Source of the DNA: Rubrobacter sp.
Lineage (GTDB): Bacteria; Actinomycetota; Rubrobacteria; Rubrobacterales; Rubrobacteraceae
Assembly (NCBI GenBank): GCA_016781885.1
Contig: JADDPM010000011.1
Location: 1-19,686 of the forward strand
DNA length: 19,686 nucleotides
Reading direction: 5' to 3'
In this document: in pieces, positions 14,231-19,686 of the stretch
Layout of the letters: every line of letters begins with the position of its first letter
How positions within the stretch are numbered: position 1 is the first letter of the stretch
Notes under the pieces: model-generated
Databases searched by the model: none
Told to the model about the DNA's origin: nothing
What the model saw: the letters and a program-made list of their open reading frames with translations, nothing else
Position numbers and translations under genes: made by a program

Positions 14231-14279
14231 GCATCGAAGGCAGGACGGCGCAAAGACCAGGAGACAGAAGGTTCGATGC
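14231..14279 (+). promoter_or_regulatory. Structured leader covering the start of the GGDEF-EAL gene
   Basis: GCATCGAA (14231-14238) is exactly complementary to TTCGATGC (14272-14279), and the latter contains the start ATG. The enclosed 33 bases hold both purine-rich ribosome sites (AGGAG, AGAAGG) and a GGACGGCGCAAAGACC stretch that resembles the GGACGCAAAGCC core of class I cyclic-di-GMP riboswitches with insertions. The stem is directly seen; riboswitch identity is weak inference, since I cannot place the other conserved helices. The rest of the 233-base gap after argF holds no gene that I recognise and no clear promoter. Confidence 0.4.
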
Positions 14280-15808
14280 GCAGATATAGTAGTCGGCACC
14301 GAGCCCAGGTACTTGCGCAACTTATGGCAGCGACTCTGGTGGCGTCAGCGGTCTTTTACGCCGTTGCCAACTCGGGCGACTCGAGCATCGTACTCGCGTT
14401 GGTTTTTGGCGCGGTGGTTCTCTTCTCGCTCTCCTGGATGTATATGCGGATGCGGCGCCAGAAGAACGAATATCTCCGCTACCATGCGCTCCACGACTCC
14501 CTGACCAACCTCCCGAACCGGTCTTTGTTCGTAGATCGCGTAGACCAGGCCCTCGCGCAGGCCGACGAACGTTCGAGCTCAGTCGCCGTAATGTTCATAG
14601 ATTTGGACGACTTCAAAGAGATCAACCACAGCTATGGGTATGAGGCGGGGGACAAACTGCTCGTCGCCGTCGCGGAGCGCCTGGAGGAATCTTTCCCCGG
14701 AGCCACGATAGCCCGGCTAGGCGGGGACGCGTTCACCGTCTTGCTCGGGGATGTCTCCGGCAGGAGTTCTGCGACCGCTGCGGCTGAGCAAATAGGCAAG
14801 GAGCTCGGAGCACCCTTCGCTCTAGCGGAAGGCGAGATGCTGGTCAGCGCCAGCGTCGGTATCGCCCTGAGCAGTGGTTTGAGTAGCAGCACCCCTGAAA
14901 GCCTGCTGCGCGAGGCCAACGTCGCGATGCAAGGGGCCAAGAAAAAAGGGAAATCACGTTACACGGTATTCGATCCGGGAGCGGAGAGCACCACCGGGGG
15001 GCGGCTGGTGCAAGAGGCCGAGATGCGCCGAGCTATCAAGGAGAAGGAGTTCCGCGTCTATTACCAACCGCTGGTCTCGCTCGAGACCACCGAGATAACC
15101 GGGGTGGAGGCACTGGTGCGCTGGCAGCATCCTTTGTACGGCCTGATCCCCCCCAGTGAGCTTATACCCCTGGCGGAGCAGACAGGGCTCATAACGCACA
15201 TCGGACAGTGGGTGTTGAAAGAAGCCTGCCGCCAGGTGCGCGCGTGGCAGGAAGAGCACCGGAGCGCCACAATACTGACGCTCAACGTGAACGTCTCTGC
15301 CTGCCAGTTCCAACAGCCCAACCTGGTCAAGGAGGTCAGTAGGACCCTCCAAGAGACCGGATTGGCTCCCCACGACCTGAAGCTGGAGATCACGGAGAGC
15401 GTCGTGATGCACGACGCGTCGGCCATAACCGCGCTAAGGGAGCTCAAAGGCATGGGGATTGGATTGGCGATGGATGACTTTGGGACGGGATATTCGTCCC
15501 TCTCCTACCTCAAGCGATTCCCCATAGACACCTTGAAGATCGACCGTTCGTACGTCGATGGGCTCGGGAGCAACGCCGGCGACACAGCGATCGTGCACGC
15601 TACCATCGCGTTCGCCAAGGCCCTGAACCTGAACGTCACCGCGGAAGGCATCCAGAACGCCGAGCAACTAACCCTCTTGAGGAACCTGGGGTGCGAACTG
15701 GGACAGGGATACCATTTCTCCAGGCCACTCCCGGGCGACGAAGCGACGAAGCTCCTCGCCTCTGGACTACGGCAGCCACCCCGAGGCGAACACATTAGCC
15801 AGGGCTAG
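14276..15808 (+). CDS. Membrane GGDEF-EAL protein, probable c-di-GMP phosphodiesterase
   Basis: The 510-residue protein has two membrane helices (about 12-32 and 38-56) with almost no loop sensor, then a GGDEF domain (about 65-235) and an EAL domain (about 245-500). The GGDEF signature reads R-L-G-G-D-A-F at 147-153: the catalytic glutamate is Ala152, so cyclase activity is unlikely. The domain may instead bind GTP as a regulator. The EAL domain keeps E278-A279-L280-V-R-W, Asn339, Glu371 in LEITES, the Asp400-Asp401 pair in DDFGTGYSS, Lys421 in LKIDRS, Glu457 in TAEGI and QGYHFSRPL. Hydrolysis of cyclic di-GMP is therefore expected. It stands alone, after argF and convergent with the desaturase gene. 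Confidence 0.93.
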   Translation: MRRYSSRHRAQVLAQLMAATLVASAVFYAVANSGDSSIVLALVFGAVVLFSLSWMYMRMRRQKNEYLRYHALHDSLTNLPNRSLFVDRVDQALAQADERSSSVAVMFIDLDDFKEINHSYGYEAGDKLLVAVAERLEESFPGATIARLGGDAFTVLLGDVSGRSSATAAAEQIGKELGAPFALAEGEMLVSASVGIALSSGLSSSTPESLLREANVAMQGAKKKGKSRYTVFDPGAESTTGGRLVQEAEMRRAIKEKEFRVYYQPLVSLETTEITGVEALVRWQHPLYGLIPPSELIPLAEQTGLITHIGQWVLKEACRQVRAWQEEHRSATILTLNVNVSACQFQQPNLVKEVSRTLQETGLAPHDLKLEITESVVMHDASAITALRELKGMGIGLAMDDFGTGYSSLSYLKRFPIDTLKIDRSYVDGLGSNAGDTAIVHATIAFAKALNLNVTAEGIQNAEQLTLLRNLGCELGQGYHFSRPLPGDEATKLLASGLRQPPRGEHISQG

Positions 15809-15849
15809 ACGGCGCACGCCGAGAAGGTGTAGCTCTATTTGCTCTTCGA

Positions 15850-16638
15850 TTAGTCCTTTACGAGAACGCGGCCGGTGGGGCTGACGGTGGTCTTTGGTAT
15901 GCGGCGACGGTGGTCCTCCCAGCCTTCGTCCACCTTGCTGAGGACCTTCGCGAGCCGGAGTTTCTCTAGAAGCCGGATCACGGGCCAGGCCGGGTCGAAC
16001 TCGCCGCGGAAGGCTGAGAGCTTCGGGGAGGCGGGGCGGGCGTGGTGGTTGTTGTGCAAACCCTCGCCGAACGTGATCAGCGCAAGCAGCTTGAGGTTGG
16101 TCGCGTCGTTCTCGAAGCTCTTGTAGCCGAAGGTGTGGCCGGCGCCGTTGATCGCGGCGTTGAGGAGCAGGTACACGACCGCGAGCGTCGTGAGCGCCAC
16201 GAGGCCGGGGCCTATGCCCATCAGAAGTACCAGGATCACGCCCGTGAGCGAGAAGCCGAGCGTCCCGCGCCGGAGGAGCATCCTGTCCAAACGGTCGAAG
16301 GGAAGGTCGGAGGCGTACTTCTCGAGGGTATCGTCCTGGTTCGCCTCGCGGCGGTAGTAGTAGACGTTGCCGATCATGATCTGCCAGTACCCCTCGATGT
16401 GGGGGCTGTGCGGGTCGCCCTCGACGTCGCTGAAGTTGTGGTGCTTGCGGTGTACGGCCACCCACTCCCTCGGCGAAATGCTGGTGAGCATCCACGTCGC
16501 AAAGCGCATGAACATCGTAACGGCCGGATGAAGCCGGATGGCCTTGTGCGAAAGGACCCGATGCAGGTAGATAGTGGTGATCAAGGTAGCCACCTCCGCG
16601 AGCACCAGCCCCACCAACACGGCTATTACATAGTTCAC
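15850..16638 (-). CDS. Membrane fatty acid desaturase (acyl-CoA / delta-9 type)
   Basis: The 262-residue integral membrane enzyme should insert a double bond into fatty acyl chains using a di-iron centre. The three histidine boxes are H26-R-V-L-S-H31, H63-R-K-H-H67 and H195-N-N-H-H199; the additional conserved N-G-A-G-H is at 164-168. Hydrophobic pairs near 4-22, 40-55, 127-142 and 146-164 form the membrane part. This is short for the family, without a cytochrome b5 domain. The GTG at 16638 has GGGAGG four bases upstream. It lies 137 bases downstream of the cold-shock gene on the same strand, separated by an imperfect terminator, so cold-linked co-expression to adjust membrane fluidity is plausible. 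Confidence 0.92.
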   Translation of the reverse strand: MNYVIAVLVGLVLAEVATLITTIYLHRVLSHKAIRLHPAVTMFMRFATWMLTSISPREWVAVHRKHHNFSDVEGDPHSPHIEGYWQIMIGNVYYYRREANQDDTLEKYASDLPFDRLDRMLLRRGTLGFSLTGVILVLLMGIGPGLVALTTLAVVYLLLNAAINGAGHTFGYKSFENDATNLKLLALITFGEGLHNNHHARPASPKLSAFRGEFDPAWPVIRLLEKLRLAKVLSKVDEGWEDHRRRIPKTTVSPTGRVLVKD

Positions 16639-16719
16639 TAAACCTCCCTTGAGAACGCCGAACTACGCCCGACGCGCCTTTGATCCCTGAACGCCCACCG
16701 AAAGGCGGGGCCTCGCCGA

Positions 16720-16749
16720 AGTAGAAAGGGCCAGGGAACTACCCTGGCC
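16720..16749 (-). terminator. Terminator after the cold-shock gene
   Basis: On the minus strand GGCCAGGG and CCCTGGCC pair perfectly (8 base pairs, 5-base loop TAGTT), followed by CTTTCTAC. The stem is strong but the T-run is interrupted, so readthrough into the desaturase gene is possible. Confidence 0.75.
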
Positions 16750-16775
16750 ATCGCACTCTCTAAGGCTGCCGTTCT

Positions 16776-16979
16776 TTAAACGGGGGTAACGTTCTCCGCC
16801 TGCATACCTTTATTGCCGCGGGTCGCCTCGTAGGAGACCTTAGCCCCCTCTTCGAGGGACTTGAACCCGCTGCCGGCTATCCCGGTGTGGTGCACGAAGA
16901 GGTCTTCGCCTCCCTCATCCGGGGAGATAAAGCCGTAGCCCTTCTCATCACTGAACCACTTGACCGTTCCCTGGGGCAT
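16776..16979 (-). CDS. Cold-shock domain protein
   Basis: The 67-residue protein is a single cold-shock domain that binds single-stranded RNA and DNA. It opens M-P-Q-G-T-V-K-W-F-S and has RNP1 as K-G-Y-G-F-I (13-18) and RNP2 as D-L-F-V-H-H (26-31). I chose the ATG at 16979, the standard family start; a GTG at 16991 would add four residues but has its ribosome site touching it. AAGGAAGG lies in the loop of a hairpin just upstream, and a complete intrinsic terminator lies earlier in the leader, so expression is probably controlled after initiation. Members can act as RNA chaperones and transcription antiterminators. Whether this one is cold-induced is not shown by sequence. Confidence 0.96.
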   Translation of the reverse strand: MPQGTVKWFSDEKGYGFISPDEGGEDLFVHHTGIAGSGFKSLEEGAKVSYEATRGNKGMQAENVTPV

Positions 16980-16983
16980 ACTT

Positions 16984-17010
16984 GAGCCCACCTTCCTTGT
17001 CCTTGGGCTC
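16984..17010 (-). promoter_or_regulatory. Hairpin presenting the csp ribosome binding site
   Basis: On the minus strand GAGCCCA and TGGGCTC pair perfectly over 7 base pairs around a 13-base loop that contains the AAGGAAG ribosome site. The stem ends four bases before the ATG. Folding would shorten the effective distance from ribosome site to start codon or limit access to it. Confidence 0.6.
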
Positions 17011-17011
17011 C

Positions 17012-17046
17012 AACAAACAAAAATCGCCCCTCACTTGTGGGGGCGA
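17012..17046 (-). terminator. Intrinsic terminator / attenuator in the csp leader
   Basis: On the minus strand TCGCCCC pairs with GGGGCGA (7 base pairs, 9-base loop) and is followed directly by TTTTTGTTTG. This is a textbook intrinsic terminator pointing leftward, placed between the predicted csp promoter and the csp start codon. No minus-strand gene ends nearby that it could serve, so it should act as an attenuator on csp. Confidence 0.75.
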
Positions 17047-17079
17047 CGCTCCATCTACTGTTACCCACCTTCAATTGCT

Positions 17080-17108
17080 TCTATAGTATATCAGAGACCA
17101 TACGTCAA
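17080..17108 (-). promoter_or_regulatory. csp promoter
   Basis: On the minus strand TTGACG (17103-17108) and TATAGA (17080-17085) are separated by 17 bases. The predicted leader is about 95 bases. A 10-base palindrome AACACGTGTT (17107-17116) overlaps the -35 box and could be a regulator site. The rest of the gap to the malic enzyme shows no clear plus-strand promoter. Confidence 0.65.
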
Positions 17109-17226
17109 CACGTGTTTTGCAGAGATACTCCGGGGCTCGGGCGCGGTTTCGCGCTCCTGGTTGCGTAGGCGCGTATTATTCAGCGTGTTGCTGGGGAACA
17201 GGCAAGGGAACTTCAGGAGGTCGGCC

Positions 17227-18561
17227 ATGCCGCTCGATTACACGTACCGCATACACTTGCCGCATCGCATCGGACAGCTCGCCAGGGTCGCCGGGGCGAT
17301 AGCCGAGGGCGATGGTTTGATCGGGGACGTGACTACGGCGAACGTCGGGCGGGACTCTTCTATACGGGAGATCACGCTGGAGGTGGACGACCACGCGGGC
17401 GCCGAACGCGTCGCGGACCTCCTGAACGAGCTCGAGGGGGTCACGGTCCTGTGGTTCCGTGACCGGGCGTTGCTCAAGCACGAGGGCGGGAAGCTCCTGA
17501 TCGAGGCGACCCAGCCGGTACGGACTGTGCAGGACATGCGCGACGTCTACACACCGGGGGTGGCGCGGGCGTGTACAGCCATCTCCGAAGACCCCTCGCT
17601 GGCGAGACAGCTCACCATGATCGGCCGCAGCGTCGCCATCTGCACGAACGGCACCCGCGTGCTGGGCCTGGGCGACATCGGGCCCGTCCCGTCGATGCCG
17701 GTGATGGAGGGCAAGGCGGTCTTCTACCATCAGCTCGCCCGCGTCTCGGCGATGCCGATCCTTATAAATACAAAGGACGTCGACGAGTTCGTGGAGACGG
17801 TGAAGCGCATAGCACCTGGCTTCGGCGGTATACACCTGGAGGACATCTCGACACCTGAGTGCTTCGAGATAGAGCGCCGGCTCATAGAGGCCCTCCCCCA
17901 GCCGGTGATGCATGACGACGTACACGGCACGGCGGTGGTGACGCTCGCGGCGGCCATCGTGGCCTGCCAGCACGCGGGGCTCGCGCTGGAGGACGCGGTA
18001 GTCGGCCAGATCGGACTGGGCGCGGCGGGCTTCGGTATCGCCGCGCTGATGGTGGACGGGAAGGCAAAGAGAGTCCTTGCCTCAGACCCCAAGGAGGCGA
18101 GCCACGAGCGGGCAAGGGCGAAGGGGATCGAGATCGCCGACATGCAGACCGTCATGCGCGAGGCGGACGTGGTCGTCGCGACTACGGGCGTTACGGGTCT
18201 TATAAAGCCAGAGATGGTCCGGGACGGACAGGTGATCCTGGCGCTCACGAACCCCTACCCGGAGATAGAGCCCGAGGACGCGATAAAGGCGGGCGCGGCG
18301 TTCGCCGCGGACGGGGCGGCCGTGAACAACGTGCTGGGCTACCCCGGCATCTTCCGCGGGGCGCTCCTGGCGGGGGCGGGAGAGATCAACCGGAAGATGA
18401 AGCTGGCCGCCGCCGAGACCCTCGCCTCCCTGGCCTCCGATTCGGAGCTGGTCCCCCACGCCCTCGACCCGGACGTCCACGAACATGTCGCGGTGGCCGT
18501 GAGAGACGCGGCTATAGAGAGCGGCGTCGCCCGCCCGGGACGCGCCCCCCTGGGCCTGTAG
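17227..18561 (+). CDS. NAD(P)-dependent malic enzyme with N-terminal ACT domain
   Basis: The 444-residue protein should decarboxylate malate to pyruvate with NAD(P) reduction. An ACT domain occupies about residues 1-78 (YRIHLPHRIGQLARVAGAI...). The catalytic part shows DVYTPGVARAC, L-G-L-G-D-I-G-P-V-P-S-M-P-V-M-E-G-K-A, E-D-I-S-T-P-E-C-F-E-I-E, H-D-D-V-H-G-T-A-V-V, the Rossmann loop G-L-G-A-A-G-F-G-I-A, L-T-N-P-Y-P-E-I and NNVLGYPGIFRGAL. The metal-site motif has Val where HDDQHGT is more common. The start is the ATG at 17227 with AGGAGG six bases upstream; the frame stays open to 16960 but crosses the csp regulatory region. The ACT domain suggests allosteric control by an amino acid or another small ligand. 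A terminator follows. Confidence 0.94.
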   Translation: MPLDYTYRIHLPHRIGQLARVAGAIAEGDGLIGDVTTANVGRDSSIREITLEVDDHAGAERVADLLNELEGVTVLWFRDRALLKHEGGKLLIEATQPVRTVQDMRDVYTPGVARACTAISEDPSLARQLTMIGRSVAICTNGTRVLGLGDIGPVPSMPVMEGKAVFYHQLARVSAMPILINTKDVDEFVETVKRIAPGFGGIHLEDISTPECFEIERRLIEALPQPVMHDDVHGTAVVTLAAAIVACQHAGLALEDAVVGQIGLGAAGFGIAALMVDGKAKRVLASDPKEASHERARAKGIEIADMQTVMREADVVVATTGVTGLIKPEMVRDGQVILALTNPYPEIEPEDAIKAGAAFAADGAAVNNVLGYPGIFRGALLAGAGEINRKMKLAAAETLASLASDSELVPHALDPDVHEHVAVAVRDAAIESGVARPGRAPLGL

Positions 18562-18566
18562 CGCCG

Positions 18567-18615
18567 GAGACGCGATAGCCGTCGAGGCCGGGACCGCGGG
18601 CGTCTCTTTCCGTTT
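18567..18615 (+). terminator. Terminator after the malic enzyme
   Basis: GAGACGC (18567-18573) pairs with GCGTCTC (18600-18606), with a small inner GCC/GGC stem, and is followed by TTTCCGTTT. A third copy, GAGACGC at 18631-18637, can pair with the same middle segment, giving an alternative hairpin next to the stop of the convergent kinase gene. Confidence 0.6.
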
Positions 18616-18636
18616 GGCCGACGCGTTATCGAGACG

Positions 18637-19686
18637 CTACTCCCGCAGCCGCGTGTAGAGCTCCGTGTAGCGGGCGTAGGCGGGTTCGTAGAGAGCGGTA
18701 TCCTGGGGGGAGATGACGGTTTCGGTCTCCGGTGCCAGGGCGAGGGTGTCCTCGACCTTCTCGTAGACGCCGGAGGCGAGCCCGGCGAGGAGCGCGGCCC
18801 CGCGAGCGGAGGCGTTGCCGGCGACGGAGGGCGGGAAGGCAGATAGGGGCCGTCCCAGAACGTCCGCGAGGAGCTGGCGCCAGGGAGGTTCGACGACCCC
18901 GCCCCCGGCGAGCCACAGCTCAGGGGCTTCGATGCCGGTCCTCTCCAGCGCCTCCAGACCCTCGCGCAGGGAGAAAGCAACCCCTTCGAGGGCGGCGCGG
19001 AGGAGGTGGGCGCGTCCGTGGGAGAGGTCGAGTCCCGTCCACGCGCCGCGAGCTCCGGGGTCGAAGTGGGGCGTGCGATCGCCGCCGAGGTACGGCAGAA
19101 AGACGACGCCACCGGCGCCGGGCGGCACGGAGAACGCCTCGGCGTATGCCTCGTCCCAGGAGGCGTTTAGCACCTTGCGCGTCCATTCGAGGACGAGCCC
19201 GGCATTCTGCACGGCGGCCATCCCATAGTAGCGCCCCGCCGGGGCCTCGGCGGCTGTCCGGTAGAGGTGGGTCTTCGGGTCCGGGTCATAGCCCGGGCGG
19301 GAGCGGACGGAGAAGATCTGGGCCCCCGTCCCGATCGTGAGTTGCACGGGTCCGGGCTCCGAAAGGCCGCATCCCAGAGCCGCCGCCGCCGTGTCCGCGG
19401 CACCCGCCGCGACACGTATCCCCGCCCTCACGCCGAGGTGATGGGCAGCCTCTGGCGAGAGGGTTCCCGCGGCGACGGACGAGGGTACGAGCGGCGGGAG
19501 GAGGTCTTCCCGGAGGCCGAGCGCCCTCACCGTGGCCCACGACCAGGAGTCGCGTTCGAGGTCGTAGAGTAGGGTGGCCGAGGCGTCGGAGGGCTCCGAG
19601 AGGACCTCGCCCGTCAGCCGTAATCTCAACCAGTCCTTCGGCTGGAGCGCGTGAGTAGCCGAACCATATACCCCTGGCTCGTTGTC
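18637..19686 (-). CDS. Xylulokinase-type FGGY carbohydrate kinase, N-terminus cut by window edge
   Basis: The frame stays open to the right edge, giving 349 residues with roughly the first 130-150 missing. The start of the visible part includes L-Q-P-K-D-W-L-R-L-R-L-T-G-E and PSDASATLLYD, typical of xylulokinase. The catalytic Asp is in V-A-A-G-A-A-D-T-A-A-A-A-L-G, the ATP-site run is L-T-I-G-T-G-A-Q, and FGGY family signatures continue with LPYLGGDRTPHFDPGARG, ALEGVAFSLREGLEAL and L-A-G-G-G-V-V-E-P-P-W-R-Q-L-L-A-D-V-L-G-R. Substrate choice within the FGGY family (xylulose, other pentuloses, polyols) cannot be fixed without the N-terminal half. It converges on the malic enzyme gene. Confidence 0.88.
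   Translation of the reverse strand, partial: DNEPGVYGSATHALQPKDWLRLRLTGEVLSEPSDASATLLYDLERDSWSWATVRALGLREDLLPPLVPSSVAAGTLSPEAAHHLGVRAGIRVAAGAADTAAAALGCGLSEPGPVQLTIGTGAQIFSVRSRPGYDPDPKTHLYRTAAEAPAGRYYGMAAVQNAGLVLEWTRKVLNASWDEAYAEAFSVPPGAGGVVFLPYLGGDRTPHFDPGARGAWTGLDLSHGRAHLLRAALEGVAFSLREGLEALERTGIEAPELWLAGGGVVEPPWRQLLADVLGRPLSAFPPSVAGNASARGAALLAGLASGVYEKVEDTLALAPETETVISPQDTALYEPAYARYTELYTRLRE

Noticed and set aside
16960..17226. N-terminal extension of the malic enzyme by 89 residues.
   Set aside because: It crosses the csp start, hairpins and promoter; the ATG at 17227 has AGGAGG six bases upstream.
1..19686. CRISPR arrays, insertion sequences, attachment sites, tRNA genes.
   Set aside because: No regularly spaced repeats, transposase frames, paired terminal repeats or cloverleaf sequences were seen on either strand by eye.

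Overview
The window is gene-dense, high-GC bacterial DNA with short intergenic gaps, many start/stop overlaps and no mobile elements, tRNA, rRNA or CRISPR that I can see. Gene content (MoxR/DUF58/transglutaminase operon, ArgJ-type arginine cycle, ACT-domain malic enzyme) plus frequent AGG (Arg) and ATA (Ile) codons despite the high GC suggest a deep-branching actinobacterium such as Rubrobacter. That placement is inference from style, not a database result.

Layout. (1) 1-3517, plus strand: end of a MoxR ATPase, a DUF58 protein and a TgpA-like membrane transglutaminase, one overlapping operon. (2) 3534-5335, minus strand: an arsenic operon arsM-arsR-arsC driven by one clear promoter (TTGACA-18-TATATT) with an ArsR-type operator ATCAA-N6-TTGAT just downstream of the -10. 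No efflux pump is encoded here; reduction is coupled to methylation. (3) 5510-14042: a divergent arginine regulon. To the left run argC, argR, a GNAT acetyltransferase, an ACT_7 (CASTOR-like) protein, argG and a MacroD-type macrodomain protein. To the right run argJ, argB, argD and argF with 4-nt overlaps at the first two junctions. The gap between argC and argJ holds two back-to-back promoters whose predicted start sites fall on or within a few bases of the start codons (leaderless), plus AT-rich ARG-box-like palindromes. (4) 14276-15808: a membrane GGDEF-EAL protein with a degenerate GGDAF site and an intact EAL site, behind a leader that can fold over its own start codon. (5) 15850-17108, minus strand: a cold-shock protein and a fatty acid desaturase; the cold-shock leader carries a complete intrinsic terminator upstream of the gene and a second hairpin holding the ribosome binding site in its loop. 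(6) 17227-18561: an ACT-domain malic enzyme. (7) 18637 to the edge: the C-terminal two thirds of a xylulokinase-type sugar kinase.

The genes cooperate chiefly in the arginine block: ArgJ, ArgB, ArgC, ArgD, ArgF and ArgG cover acetylornithine-cycle synthesis from glutamate to argininosuccinate (argH is not in the window), with ArgR as the repressor. The most unusual signals are regulatory: the short ArgB lacking the arginine-sensing N-terminal helix, an ArgR with Gln in its GDDT motif, a CASTOR-related ACT_7 protein inside the operon, the leaderless divergent promoters, and the attenuator in front of the cold-shock gene.
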